The notes: generated by a model from the sequence alone, not told the origin. 53,571 nt of DNA from an uncultured Prevotella sp. (GCA_905233555.1 CAJODF010000003.1:1-53571), one strand, 5' to 3'; shown: positions 40,320 through 49,590, counted from the first letter of the stretch. Made by a program: numbers and translations.

Positions 40320-41132
40320 CTACCCTCGATAGTCCTTATATGGTTTCTCCAAATCCAGGTAATGGAAATTGTGTTGATGCTGATGATCTCCATCAGGAAT
40401 CGTCATATAATCACCATACTTATTTGAGAGATAGGTGTCGTATTGTTCAACACCAAGGACTTTTATTCCCTCGAACTCGTATGGTATAGGCGTGCCAAGA
40501 ACTGACTTTGGCATCACTCCCTTAGAGCCATCGTCATAGTCGGCCACAAGATCACATTCATCGAAGTTGTATGTTGTTAGGATCTTGCGTATCTTCGCCT
40601 GAACCCCGTGCAACGAATACAAACTACGACAGAGTAACGGAATCCAACTGCTGGGTCCATGTCCATGTCTATAGGGATCACGGAAAAGCAGATAGAGCAC
40701 CCGTTTATAATACTCATACCTTCCGAAATGCCACTTCTGTGCCAACCATCCCTTCGGCGCCCCGTCAATAGGAAACACGTCGAGGTAGATACCGCCAAGA
40801 TATTTCAGGTGCATACGTTCTATGAGTGTTGTGCTGCCATCCTGAATCTTGGCAAAAGGCAGAGGATAGACATCATCGTTTTCTGCACATACCATCTCAA
40901 AAGGCTCTGGCAACCACTCACGACAATGCGCAATCAACTTGTCATAATCCGGACGAGGCATGGCGATGTCCAAGTCATCATCCCAAGGTATAAATCCTTT
41001 GTGACGCACGGCTCCAATCATCGTTCCCGCCCAGATATAATAACGAATTCCATACTCCCGACAAGTATTGTCAAGAGCCTCAAGAATGGGCAGAATTCTC
41101 AGTTGAAGTGGACGTATATCGTATGTTGGCAT
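40320..41132 (-). CDS. LicD family phosphotransferase
   Basis: 270 aa from ATG 41132. The -7 box at 41153-41146 excludes the longer frame. The family core is clear: YYIWAGTMIGAVRHKGFIPWDDDLD with the DDDLD metal cluster, then a second His/Asp-rich end. LicD proteins move phosphocholine, phosphoethanolamine or a similar headgroup from a CDP-activated donor to a glycan. A LicC-like cytidylyltransferase at 47340 could supply the donor. It is co-transcribed with the LpxL-like acyltransferase, so the target may be lipopolysaccharide. Confidence 0.9.
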   Translation of the reverse strand: MPTYDIRPLQLRILPILEALDNTCREYGIRYYIWAGTMIGAVRHKGFIPWDDDLDIAMPRPDYDKLIAHCREWLPEPFEMVCAENDDVYPLPFAKIQDGSTTLIERMHLKYLGGIYLDVFPIDGAPKGWLAQKWHFGRYEYYKRVLYLLFRDPYRHGHGPSSWIPLLCRSLYSLHGVQAKIRKILTTYNFDECDLVADYDDGSKGVMPKSVLGTPIPYEFEGIKVLGVEQYDTYLSNKYGDYMTIPDGDHQHQHNFHYLDLEKPYKDYRG

Positions 41133-41145
41133 TCCTTTTTTGCTG

Positions 41146-41182
41146 CAAAGATAGCAAAAATAAAATAAATTATGTAACTTTG
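41146..41182. promoter_or_regulatory. divergent promoters of the LicD and GT90 operons
   Basis: Minus-strand TATCTTTG (41153-41146) serves licD-like. Plus-strand TAACTTTG (41175-41182) serves the GT90 gene. The two units start back to back within about 75 bp. Confidence 0.7.
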
Positions 41183-41204
41183 CAGCCATAAATATACAAA
41201 GAAG

Positions 41205-42212
41205 ATGAATAAAAGGAAGATTTACTACCTGTTGCACAATGGAAAGAACAGTAATTTGAAGTTCTTTATCAAAGGTTATCTTCGTGAATATACGCCAAAG
41301 ATATTCTCACAGATAAGGCTGGAAAGTGAGTTGCGTAAGATAGAAAAGCGTCCAGACAGAGACTATATCCATCAGCGTGCAGACTACTATTGTAAACTGA
41401 CAAAAGACTTCGTATATGATAAGGCCGCTTGGGAAGAGAAGGCTGTAGAGATTGGGCAGCAACCCATGACGCCACAAAAGGTGTATTATTTCGACGCCAT
41501 GGAAATAGCCCGTTACTTTGACCAGCGTTTGAAGTGGATACTAAAGTCGGGCGACATCACCAACCTGTTCCCCGTACCATACGTCGTCAAAAGCCGTCCC
41601 CTCGGCGACAATAACCAGTGCTCCACCATATTGAAATTGGAGAAGGTACGTCATTTCCTTTTCGTAGATGACAAGAAGCCCTGGCGAGAAAAGAAGAATA
41701 TGACCATCTTCCGAGGCGACTTAGGACCACGTAAGGAAAATCGTGACATCTTTATGGCAAAGTTTGCCGACGGGCAGAGTCCTCTGGTGGATGCAGCATC
41801 GACCAACCGTCCTGAGGCTCATCCAGAATGGCAGAAAGGGAAGATGACCATCGGCGAGCACCTCGACTATAAGTTTATCATGTCGCTGGAGGGTAACGAC
41901 GTTGCCTCTAATTTAAAGTGGGTAATGTCGTCGAACTGTATCGCAGTCAGTCCTCGTCACACCTGCGAGACATGGTTCATGGAGGGCACACTCAAACCGA
42001 ATTATCACTATATTGAGGTAAAAGACGATTTCTCCGATCTCGAAGAACGCTTGCAGTATTACATAGACCATCCAGAAGAGGCGGAGGCCATCATCCAGCA
42101 TGCGCATGAATATGTCGATCAGTTCAGGGATGAAGAACGGGAAAGACTCATATCACTCTTGGTATTGAAGAAGTATTTCGAGATAACCAACGGCCGATAT
42201 AAGAAAGTATGA
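41205..42212 (+). CDS. GT90 (CAP10-like) glycosyltransferase
   Basis: 335 aa. It matches bacterial lipopolysaccharide-modifying GT90/CAP10-type enzymes: the TIFRGDLGP segment, the central EGNDVASNLKWVMSSNCIAVSPRH, and a C-terminal helix with DEERERLISLL. These transfer xylose, glucose or glucuronic acid to surface glycans; the sugar is not predictable here. No signal or membrane helix is visible, so it acts in the cytosol before export. The GT11-like gene starts inside its stop codon. Confidence 0.85.
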   Translation: MNKRKIYYLLHNGKNSNLKFFIKGYLREYTPKIFSQIRLESELRKIEKRPDRDYIHQRADYYCKLTKDFVYDKAAWEEKAVEIGQQPMTPQKVYYFDAMEIARYFDQRLKWILKSGDITNLFPVPYVVKSRPLGDNNQCSTILKLEKVRHFLFVDDKKPWREKKNMTIFRGDLGPRKENRDIFMAKFADGQSPLVDAASTNRPEAHPEWQKGKMTIGEHLDYKFIMSLEGNDVASNLKWVMSSNCIAVSPRHTCETWFMEGTLKPNYHYIEVKDDFSDLEERLQYYIDHPEEAEAIIQHAHEYVDQFRDEERERLISLLVLKKYFEITNGRYKKV

Positions 42213-43021
42213 TTTTCGCACGCGATAAAAGTCAGATGTGCAACAACCTGTTGCAGTATGCTCATGTCTATGCCTGGGGCAGGGAGCACGGGCGGAAAGT
42301 CATCTCCATGCGCTTCAGTTACAAGTATCAGTTTTTTCACATCTGCCACACCAACCTGACAGGGTTCGGATGGTATCTCTTTGCCAAATATATGGCGGCA
42401 CTGAAACTTCTTCCCACGGCCAGTTTCAAGCATAGTGACTGCAACCGCGAGGCACTGGAACAGAAGATGCTACGCCACAAGCATATCGTGGTGAGCGGAT
42501 GGAACGTCAGATTCTATGACCTTTTCATCAAATACCGCTCTGAGATCTGTGACTTGTTCCAGATAGAGCCGAAATATACAGAACCAGTGCGACAGCAGAT
42601 GAAGGATCATCAGGGCATCCGTCTGGGGGTGCATATCCGTCGAGGTGACTATGCCAAATGGAACGACGGCATCTATTGTTATGACGACGAGACCTACGGC
42701 CGTCATATCAACCGCTTTGCCGCTATGCACGAGGGCGAGGAAATACACGTCTATCTATCGACGAACGACCCTGAGGTCACTGAGGCCCATTATCAGCAAC
42801 TCTGTCCGCATGTCCACGTCCACCATCTTCAAGGCTCAGCACCTGAGGATTTGTTCATGCTCTCGGAATGTGACTATCTGATCGGGCCGCCCAGCACGTT
42901 CTCGCTGGTAGCCGCTATGTATAGAGACATTCCTTTATACCGCATGGATACCCCCAATGCCGAATCAATGACGCCAGATGCCTTCAAACGCTTTGACTAC
43001 TGGTTCAGAAGGATCATTTAA
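42209..43021 (+). CDS. GT11-like glycosyltransferase (alpha-1,2-fucosyltransferase family)
   Basis: 270 aa. The GT11 signature HxRRGDY is present as GVHIRRGDY (140-148), followed by the Y(V)/LSTNDPE and GPPSTFSLVAA motifs. The N-terminal GNQxFQYA motif is degenerate (CNNLLQYAHVYAWG), so transfer of fucose specifically is likely but not certain. It is coupled to the GT90 gene (ATGA). Its stop overlaps the convergent EptA-like gene by 4 nt. Confidence 0.8.
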   Translation: MIFARDKSQMCNNLLQYAHVYAWGREHGRKVISMRFSYKYQFFHICHTNLTGFGWYLFAKYMAALKLLPTASFKHSDCNREALEQKMLRHKHIVVSGWNVRFYDLFIKYRSEICDLFQIEPKYTEPVRQQMKDHQGIRLGVHIRRGDYAKWNDGIYCYDDETYGRHINRFAAMHEGEEIHVYLSTNDPEVTEAHYQQLCPHVHVHHLQGSAPEDLFMLSECDYLIGPPSTFSLVAAMYRDIPLYRMDTPNAESMTPDAFKRFDYWFRRII

Positions 43022-44550
43022 TGTTTCACTTTATAACCTGTCAGTTGGAGGATTAAATCCGGTAGATGTTCCACATAATAGGGCTTTGCGGCCATTTCTT
43101 CCAATTGTTGCACAACAAGCGGGTTGGCATCGCGATAGCGCGCTGTAGTATATACGACAAACGGAATCTTCAAACCTGCCTGATGGGATGCAGGATTGTT
43201 GTCGTTGGAATGGGAGCAATAGTCATCGGCCGACTCATAGAAATCCATCGCATGATCTGAGAAATAAAGGGCTACGGCCTTCATCCCTTCCAAAGAAGAG
43301 AACAGGCTGTCAACCACATAATCGTTGTATAAGGTGGCATTGTCGTAAGTGGCATAATCCCGTCGCTGATGCGACGGACGGTTGGCGTATTGAGATTCTG
43401 TAAAGTGATTGAATGTCGGAGGGTAGCGCTGTTCAAAATCGACATGCTGCCCCATCAGATGAACGAATAACGCCATTCTGACGGCGGACGGGACGTATGA
43501 AGCGATGCACGGAAGAAGAATGCCATCGGGCTTGGCGCCCTGTTCACCTTCCTCCGGTGTAGTGGTGTAATGGACGGAATCGCACAGAGCCGCAAAGGCT
43601 GCAGAGACGTTGTCGTACCATCCGGAAGCGGCCTGATTAGAAAACCATGCCGTATGATAGCCGGAAGCAGCGAGGGCTTCAGGTAATGTGAGACATTGAA
43701 ACCAGTCCTTATCTGTGGTCTCGTGACTGAATGTAGTCATAAAATATTTGAACGACTCGGCCGTATGCGTAGCAGGGGCAACAGGATTGCTGAAGACGAT
43801 TAGGTTGCCACTATCGCGCTGTTGCTGCAGACGCTGATTGGTGATTTTGTCGTAGCCATAGAGCGAACTGTGACTCCTTGAAAAACTCTCGCCAATGATG
43901 ATCATCACCACATCGGGATGACTCTCACTGGTAGCGATCATCTCCGGATGCTGCAGATAGTCGGCCAGGTTCTTCTGTTCCGTTCGCATAATGCCTTCTA
44001 TCCTTCCTGGCAGGGTGTAAAAAGAATAGCCCAATCCGCAACAGCAGAGTAAGGTGAAGAAGCCCAACCATTTCATGGTCTTCTTCGTGAGTGGGAACCG
44101 ACGACGAGAAAGCCACAGAAAAACGACAAAGGCCAGCAGTACCGCCATTGTAAAAAACACGATGGTCAAGGGAGTGATATAGGCATGAAAGAATTCTGTG
44201 GCCTCCGCATTGTTGGTACCGGTCACCAGGGCTATCATGCCCTTATCCACAGGCGTCCCGAAACGATACCAGCAGAAGGCGAGTAGGCATGTATAGAGAG
44301 AGATGATGAAGCCGAACACGGGCTGAAGCACTTTTCTCAGATGTATCAATGATGAGAGATAGAGAACCACCCAGAAGGCCAGAGCCATCATATAGTTCGC
44401 ACCAAGAATCAGCAGACTCTTCAGGGGATTACCGTCTATCAGCAGATAGAACAATACATCGACAATGGCCATAAAAAGTGCTGCCGACAGCACGAAAGCA
44501 ACATCACTACCCTTTATCCTCTCCATAACGACAACGTCATTTTGCACCAT
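43018..44550 (-). CDS. EptA-like phosphoethanolamine transferase
   Basis: 510 aa. Five membrane helices (about 15-200) precede a sulfatase-fold periplasmic domain. Motifs: IIGESFSRSHSSLYGY, the likely nucleophile Thr in PATHTAESF, SDHAMD and a late His-rich segment (NDNNPASHQ). EptA/CptA-type enzymes move phosphoethanolamine from phosphatidylethanolamine to lipid A or core sugars, which changes charge and polymyxin sensitivity. ATG 44550 and ATG 44526 (MERIKG) are both possible; both overlap the GT87 gene (37 or 13 nt). It is last in a six-gene minus-strand operon. Confidence 0.88.
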   Translation of the reverse strand: MVQNDVVVMERIKGSDVAFVLSAALFMAIVDVLFYLLIDGNPLKSLLILGANYMMALAFWVVLYLSSLIHLRKVLQPVFGFIISLYTCLLAFCWYRFGTPVDKGMIALVTGTNNAEATEFFHAYITPLTIVFFTMAVLLAFVVFLWLSRRRFPLTKKTMKWLGFFTLLCCCGLGYSFYTLPGRIEGIMRTEQKNLADYLQHPEMIATSESHPDVVMIIIGESFSRSHSSLYGYDKITNQRLQQQRDSGNLIVFSNPVAPATHTAESFKYFMTTFSHETTDKDWFQCLTLPEALAASGYHTAWFSNQAASGWYDNVSAAFAALCDSVHYTTTPEEGEQGAKPDGILLPCIASYVPSAVRMALFVHLMGQHVDFEQRYPPTFNHFTESQYANRPSHQRRDYATYDNATLYNDYVVDSLFSSLEGMKAVALYFSDHAMDFYESADDYCSHSNDNNPASHQAGLKIPFVVYTTARYRDANPLVVQQLEEMAAKPYYVEHLPDLILQLTGYKVKH

Positions 44551-45641
44551 GTCAAAGTGAAAAGATAGATATCGATGTAAAGCGTATTATTCAGGAATTC
44601 GTGCACCGATACTGGCACGAAGGCATCGACAGGCACAATGCCAAAGAAGACAAACAAAGCCCAGAACAGCACCTTGTCGAAAAGTGTATGTTCTGCCTGA
44701 AGCCAATACCATAGCATATAGCCTGCAAGTGCTATCAGATAAGTATGGGTCTCCGATGAATCGCCAAAAACAATGATCCAACCCATCAGGACGCCTAAGG
44801 TTGTGGCACGGAACTTAAAGTCCGGCCATCGACGGTACTGCCAGAAGAATACTGCCACGACCACGCCAATGGTAATCAGTTGCACGATGCGATAGTGATC
44901 CAGCACATAGCGTAACGGATAAGCATAAAGCAACGAGGTGTAATAGGTATCGCTCTGATGAGTGGTGAGCATGTTCCACCAGTTCTCATAACAGGGCAAT
45001 AGCCCGTCGAACCCAGTCTTCAGTGCCGGCAGTATCAGCAGAAACACGCCCAAAAACGCTGCATAGCAAAGATTCCTGATTGGACGCTGATAACAGAACA
45101 AAAGCAGCAACTCCACGACACCATAAACTTTGGTCGTTGTTGAGATCATAATGAGCAGCACTGCCCAAAAGACCTTTCCCCGTTCCAACAGCGTAAAGGC
45201 GAAGAGGAAGCAATAGGCCACCACGATATTGAACTGGAACGAGAACACACTCTGTTCGAGTATCAGGAGCAGAAAGAGGAATATCTTCAGTTTATAGGCC
45301 TCATACTGCTTAGGCAGGGTAAATACCGACAAGGCAAATAGCGAATAATTGCCGAGGTTCCACACAAAGGAGCCCAACCATTTAGGGAGAAAGGCTATCG
45401 GAGCATATAGAACAGAAAAGACCGGCGTATAGAGGAAAAAACGTCCATGTTCATCGACAAAACGCTGTGTATAGGGATTGATGCCATTCCAGAAATCCAA
45501 TGTAGAGTCTGCATAAACCAGATAGTTCATGTATCTCTGACGGAGCGTCTCAAGCAAAGTCGCAATTACTGCCACCACCAGTCCTAACAGAAAGACAGAC
45601 ATCTTGGGGTTCTTCCGAACACAGGTGGGCAGATGTTTCAT
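44514..45641 (-). CDS. GT87-type (DUF2029) membrane glycosyltransferase
   Basis: 375 aa with about nine or ten hydrophobic segments. The first periplasmic loop carries DFWNGINPYTQ, matching the Asp-containing NPY region of GT87 (mannosyl/arabinosyl transferase) proteins that use polyprenyl-phosphate sugars. It is likely to add a sugar on the periplasmic side, from the donor made by the adjacent GT2. It starts in the stop of the GT2 gene (ATGA) and overlaps the EptA-like gene. Confidence 0.8.
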   Translation of the reverse strand: MKHLPTCVRKNPKMSVFLLGLVVAVIATLLETLRQRYMNYLVYADSTLDFWNGINPYTQRFVDEHGRFFLYTPVFSVLYAPIAFLPKWLGSFVWNLGNYSLFALSVFTLPKQYEAYKLKIFLFLLLILEQSVFSFQFNIVVAYCFLFAFTLLERGKVFWAVLLIMISTTTKVYGVVELLLLFCYQRPIRNLCYAAFLGVFLLILPALKTGFDGLLPCYENWWNMLTTHQSDTYYTSLLYAYPLRYVLDHYRIVQLITIGVVVAVFFWQYRRWPDFKFRATTLGVLMGWIIVFGDSSETHTYLIALAGYMLWYWLQAEHTLFDKVLFWALFVFFGIVPVDAFVPVSVHEFLNNTLYIDIYLFTLTWCKMTLSLWRG

Positions 45642-46573
45642 TTCTGTTTGCCGTTATATGAATTGATGAAGTAGCCCGGGCGACCCTTGACCTCGTTGAA
45701 GATCCTGCCGATATATTCGCCCAGGATGCCAAGACTCAGCAATTGGACGCCTCCAAGGAACAATACTGTCACCATGATGGTAGGATAACCCTGTACCGGA
45801 TCGCCATAGAGGTTGGTAACGATGATAATATAGATCAGATATAGGAACGCCACCAGCGATACGATCAGTCCCAAGACAGATGCCAGCCGCAGCGGGGCGA
45901 TGGTGTAAGACATGATGCCGTTGAGTGCCAGATTGAGAAGCGACAACATACTCCACTTGCTGCTACCCTCCTGACGCTCCTGTTGCTGATAATAGATACC
46001 TTTCTTATGGAATCCTATCCAAGAATACATACCCTTGGTGTTGCGCTCACTCTCACGCATCTGCCGCAGGGCTTCCACACAGGAACGGTCTAACAAGCGG
46101 AAATCACCTGTATCCTTCTGGATAGGCACACGGGTCAACGACTGCAACAACTTATAATACCAATGTGAGGACTTACGCTTCAGCCACGACTCTTTGCTTC
46201 CCTGGCGCTGGGCAAAGACATCATCATAGCCCTCCTCCCAATATCTGAGCATCTCGGGAATGACACTCACTGGGTGCTGCATGTCGGCATCCATGATGAT
46301 CAAGGCATCGCCCGTGGCATAGTCGAAGCCTGCCATCATCGCCACCTCCTTGCCGTAGTTACGTGAGAGGTCGAGATAGTTGTAGCGGGGGTCCGACTCA
46401 TGCAGACGGATCATCTGCTGCAGAGTATGGTCTGTACTTCCGTCATTGACCATCAGGAACTCCCAGTCGTAATCGGGGTTATCCTCAATCACCCGACTCA
46501 TACACTGAGAGATAAGCGTGAACGATGCTTCCTCGTTATAGGCTGGCAGAAGGATAGTGACTTTCTTTTTCAT
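45638..46573 (-). CDS. GT2 polyprenyl-phosphate glycosyltransferase (GtrB/ArnC-like)
   Basis: 311 aa. GT-A domain with LLPAYNEE, NDGSTD, the DXD-like DADMQHP and the QRQGS segment, followed by two C-terminal membrane helices (about 235-290). This is the layout of GtrB, ArnC and DPM synthase, which charge undecaprenyl phosphate with a sugar on the cytosolic face. The GtrA-family flippase at 49207 and the GT87 at 44514 would form the rest of the route. The ATG overlaps the deacetylase stop. Confidence 0.92.
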   Translation of the reverse strand: MKKKVTILLPAYNEEASFTLISQCMSRVIEDNPDYDWEFLMVNDGSTDHTLQQMIRLHESDPRYNYLDLSRNYGKEVAMMAGFDYATGDALIIMDADMQHPVSVIPEMLRYWEEGYDDVFAQRQGSKESWLKRKSSHWYYKLLQSLTRVPIQKDTGDFRLLDRSCVEALRQMRESERNTKGMYSWIGFHKKGIYYQQQERQEGSSKWSMLSLLNLALNGIMSYTIAPLRLASVLGLIVSLVAFLYLIYIIIVTNLYGDPVQGYPTIMVTVLFLGGVQLLSLGILGEYIGRIFNEVKGRPGYFINSYNGKQK

Positions 46574-47343
46574 CGGCTATTGACAAATTCGTTGAAGGTG
46601 AGAAATGCGTACTGCTCCCGTTTGAGCATCTTGATCAGACGATCCAGGCGCTGCATCATCTGGCGACCACTGTGATTCCTAATGATAAAGGGTATGCGAA
46701 ACTCTGGATGCTCCTTCAGGTCGAAGAACTCCCAAGGATGGAAATAAGTGACGAAGTAGCCATCGTGCTTCAGGGTGCGACGCACCAACCAATGATACAG
46801 ACCCTCTGGCAGATTGTGAAGTGCGAGCCAGAAGAGAGGGAACCGTATCCAAGGGGTAACAGACGATGGAATCTGCATGACATCATCCTTCATAAACCAA
46901 GTGCGAGGAGCCGTCAGATGCATATAGCGACCAGGAATAAAAGCCGGGTTCAACGAAGAGTTATAACGATAGCCCGCCTTCCGTATCTCCTCATCGCTGA
47001 CAGCAAACATACGGGGTTGGCGATAGCCATAGACAGTGGTACCCGTCACGCGCTCCACGATCTGCTTCGATACAGCAAAATCGGAGGCTTTGGGTTGCCA
47101 GTGGTCAACACCATGACACGCCACCTCGTGCCCCTCTTGCATAATACGCTGCAACACCTCGGGTGCCTGCTCCGCAAAGTTGCCTGTACAGAAGAAAGTA
47201 GCCTTTACACCATTCTGTTTCAATATGTCGAGGATGCGGTTGGTTCCTTCGATACTCACCTTCATACCCTCCTCCAAAGAGATATTGACCCCATGTTCAC
47301 GAGGCACATCAAACTCTTCGGTATCGAAACTCAACAGTATCAT
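46570..47343 (-). CDS. polysaccharide deacetylase family protein
   Basis: 257 aa. NodB-type fold: SFDTEEFD (catalytic Asp and the metal Asp), GHEVACHGVDH with the two metal His, and the GYRQPR motif. A late YFHPWEF carries the second catalytic His. It removes N-acetyl or formyl groups from amino sugars. ArnD-like deformylation in step with the adjacent ArnC/GtrB-like enzyme is one option, capsule deacetylation another. There is no signal peptide. It overlaps its neighbours by 4 nt on both sides. Confidence 0.88.
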   Translation of the reverse strand: MILLSFDTEEFDVPREHGVNISLEEGMKVSIEGTNRILDILKQNGVKATFFCTGNFAEQAPEVLQRIMQEGHEVACHGVDHWQPKASDFAVSKQIVERVTGTTVYGYRQPRMFAVSDEEIRKAGYRYNSSLNPAFIPGRYMHLTAPRTWFMKDDVMQIPSSVTPWIRFPLFWLALHNLPEGLYHWLVRRTLKHDGYFVTYFHPWEFFDLKEHPEFRIPFIIRNHSGRQMMQRLDRLIKMLKREQYAFLTFNEFVNSR

Positions 47344-48068
47344 ATCAGATTCTGAGGCATTGCCGCCGTTGCATTCCGGAAGTCCTCAGGCGTATCCAGT
47401 TCGTAAGAGAAGAGGTCGGTGGTATCCACCACCTTGAAAGTGTGACCCTGCGGAATCAGCCGCTCGAAGGCCCGTTCATAGAAGATGTCGATCAGCCCCT
47501 CGTCGAGAATCATCTGGCGCAGTTCCTGATAGATGGCCTCCGTATAGGCGGATGTCATTTTCTCGATACCCACCGACTCGCCGATAGCCGAAATCACACT
47601 GCATGTCTTGCTGATCTCCGTGATATTGCCATCAGCATCCACCACGATTTTCATCTCCTCCTCGCCCAGTTCGTGACGTTGCATGGCAAGGGCGGAACAA
47701 TCCTGTCGAGCCACACGGCGCACCGCCTCAGGGTCACAGAGAATGTCGCTGTCCATCAATAGCACCTCCTCGCCATGCAGTTCCTGCATCGCTAGCCAAA
47801 GGGAGAAGATATTGTTATTATGCTCGTAATCGACGTTGTCGATAAAGTGAATAGAATACTGAGGGAAATGAACTGTGAGAAAATCGCGAATCATCGAGGC
47901 ACGATAACCAGTGACCACAAGGAACTTACTGATGCCGGCAGAAGCCATAGCCTCCACTGTGCGTTGAAGCAGGGTCTTACCCCCCACCTCAAGCAGGCAC
48001 TTCGGCTTCATGTCCGTCAGCGGCCTCAGTCGCTTCGCCATCCCCGCGGCTAATATCACTCCTATCAT
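47340..48068 (-). CDS. LicC-like nucleotidyltransferase (CTP:phospho-headgroup)
   Basis: 242 aa. NTP-transferase fold: GVILAAGMAKRLRPLT, KPKCLLEVGG, NNIFSLWLA, LLMDSDILCD with the metal Asp, and DTPEDF at the end. The closest pattern I know is LicC-type CTP:phosphocholine cytidylyltransferase, which feeds LicD. A related inositol-phosphate or phosphonate cytidylyltransferase is possible. It sits between a PLP enzyme and a deacetylase with 4-nt overlaps and would supply a CDP-activated group for the LicD protein at 40320. Confidence 0.82.
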   Translation of the reverse strand: MIGVILAAGMAKRLRPLTDMKPKCLLEVGGKTLLQRTVEAMASAGISKFLVVTGYRASMIRDFLTVHFPQYSIHFIDNVDYEHNNNIFSLWLAMQELHGEEVLLMDSDILCDPEAVRRVARQDCSALAMQRHELGEEEMKIVVDADGNITEISKTCSVISAIGESVGIEKMTSAYTEAIYQELRQMILDEGLIDIFYERAFERLIPQGHTFKVVDTTDLFSYELDTPEDFRNATAAMPQNLI

Positions 48069-49108
48069 CCCAACACCTTCAAGATGGTATCCACAACCGT
48101 CTGGGTCTGCTCCTTACGTCCAAGCGTGATACGCAGACAAGACTCCAGACCTTTGTCGCTCATGAACTTGATCTTATAGTTCTCGTCAGCCAAAGCCTTC
48201 TGAAGTGCCTCCTTAATCTCCAGAGGATACTTAATCAGGATGAAGTTGGCCACCGACTTATACACCTTAAAGCCCGGCTTGTCACCTAAGGCCTTCTTGT
48301 AGAGTTGACGTCCCCACTCCATATCGTCTGCCACACGGCGATAGTGCTCATCGCTCTCAAGGGCAGCCAGCGCCACAGCCTCAGAGAAGCGGTTGTAGCC
48401 TAAGTACTTGTTGATATAACTGATGAAATGCGTGTGTCCCTGACCAATGAATCCGAAGCCGCAACGCAGACCGGGCAGTCCATAGAACTTAGAGAGCGTA
48501 CGGGAGATAATCAGGTTACGATACTTGTTCACCAACGGCGCAATATAGTCCGTATCGCTGGTGATGAAACTGGCATAAGCCTCATCGATGAGCACCATCG
48601 TATCCTCCGGGATATGCTCCATGATACGACCGATTTCCTCACTCGTCAGACTGTTGCCCGTAGGATTATTCGGCGATGCCAGCAACAACATCCTCGGATG
48701 GATGCGGTTGGTATATTCTATCACCTCATCCACATCGTAGGCGAAGGTATCATCCTGCTCGTGCAGGGGGTACATCTCAAAGGTGCCGTAGCACTCACTG
48801 GCCACCTTGTTGTAATACCACCATGAGAACTCCGGAATCAGGATCTTCTTGTTGTCACCCTTCATCAGATAGTAATGGATGGCATTCTTCAGGATATCCT
48901 CACCACCGTAAGCCAGGAGCACCTGCTCCTCAGGCACGCCGTAAATCTCACTAAGCCGTACTGAAATCACACTCTTCTTACCCTGATCGTAGATACGGGT
49001 ATAGAAGCACAATGTCTTCGGATCGAAATTCTTGATGGCTTCCACCACCTTGTCACTCGGTTCGAAATTAAACTCGTTTCTATCGAGAAAATTCATCTTC
49101 TGTTCCAT
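48065..49108 (-). CDS. HisC/CobD-like PLP-dependent enzyme
   Basis: 347 aa from ATG 49108; the -7 box at 49137-49130 excludes the longer frame. Fold-type I: LLASPNNPTGN, VLIDEAYASF, and the PLP lysine in SRTLSKFYGLPGLRCG. It resembles histidinol-phosphate aminotransferase and threonine- or serine-phosphate decarboxylase. Its place directly before a LicC-like cytidylyltransferase suggests it makes the amino headgroup (for example phosphoethanolamine from phosphoserine, or an aminated phospho-compound). It is the first gene of the six-gene operon running to 43018. Confidence 0.8.
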   Translation of the reverse strand: MEQKMNFLDRNEFNFEPSDKVVEAIKNFDPKTLCFYTRIYDQGKKSVISVRLSEIYGVPEEQVLLAYGGEDILKNAIHYYLMKGDNKKILIPEFSWWYYNKVASECYGTFEMYPLHEQDDTFAYDVDEVIEYTNRIHPRMLLLASPNNPTGNSLTSEEIGRIMEHIPEDTMVLIDEAYASFITSDTDYIAPLVNKYRNLIISRTLSKFYGLPGLRCGFGFIGQGHTHFISYINKYLGYNRFSEAVALAALESDEHYRRVADDMEWGRQLYKKALGDKPGFKVYKSVANFILIKYPLEIKEALQKALADENYKIKFMSDKGLESCLRITLGRKEQTQTVVDTILKVLG

Positions 49109-49129
49109 ATTATTTATGCTATTTGGGTG

Positions 49130-49137
49130 CAAAGGTA
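49130..49137 (-). promoter_or_regulatory. -7 box of the six-gene surface operon
   Basis: Minus-strand TACCTTTG, 21 nt before ATG 49108. It drives 49108 down to 43018, where all internal junctions overlap. Confidence 0.7.
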
Positions 49138-49146
49138 CAAATAAAT

Positions 49147-49173
49147 TGAGAATTAAGAATTAAGAATTAAGAA
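49147..49173. repeat. AATTAAG heptamer repeat
   Basis: About three and a half AATTAAG units lie between the divergent promoters of the PLP enzyme and GtrA genes. Confidence 0.8.
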
Positions 49174-49180
49174 ATATTTG

Positions 49181-49188
49181 TATCTTTG
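49181..49188 (+). promoter_or_regulatory. -7 box of the gtrA/GT4 operon
   Basis: TATCTTTG, 18 nt before ATG 49207. It excludes the TTG-start frame at 49186. Confidence 0.65.
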
Positions 49189-49206
49189 CAGCATAAATTG
49201 ACACAG

Positions 49207-49590
49207 ATGGTGAAAAAAGAGACACTTGGCGAACTGATTCGCTTCGGTATTGTAGGCACCACGGCGGCTGCCATACACTATGGCGTCTACTGGGTGCTGC
49301 AGCATTGGATCAACGTCAATGTAGCCTACACAATCGGCTATATCGTCAGTTTTCTCGTCAACTATTACCTCTCCGCCCACTTCACCTTCAAGGAGAAAAC
49401 GTCTGCCAAGAACGGCCTCGGGTTCGGAGGTGCCCATCTCACCAACTACCTGCTGCACATAGTGCTCTTCAACTTCTTCCTGTGGATCGGCCTCAGTCGC
49501 GAACTGGCCCCCATCGCCGTACTCGCCATCGCCGTACCCACCAACTTCGTACTCGTCAGATTCGTCTTCAAACACTTCAAGAGCAAATGA
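49207..49590 (+). CDS. GtrA family membrane protein
   Basis: 127 aa with four membrane helices and the typical GtrA N-terminus (ELIRFGIVGTTAAAIHYGVYWVLQ in part), and the conserved VSFLVNYYLSAHFTF and NFVLVRFVFKHF segments. GtrA proteins are thought to flip undecaprenyl-phosphate sugars made by GtrB-like enzymes; a candidate partner is the GT2 at 45638. The ATG of the GT4 gene overlaps its stop. Confidence 0.9.
   Translation: MVKKETLGELIRFGIVGTTAAAIHYGVYWVLQHWINVNVAYTIGYIVSFLVNYYLSAHFTFKEKTSAKNGLGFGGAHLTNYLLHIVLFNFFLWIGLSRELAPIAVLAIAVPTNFVLVRFVFKHFKSK

Noticed and set aside
43018..49108. Phosphonate biosynthesis operon
   Set aside because: No PEP mutase or phosphonopyruvate decarboxylase is encoded, so the PLP enzyme/cytidylyltransferase pair is better explained by a phospho-headgroup route.
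49305..49586. N-terminal extension of the GT4 glycosyltransferase
   Set aside because: It overlaps gtrA in another frame, and ATGA coupling at 49587 gives the normal GT4 N-terminus.
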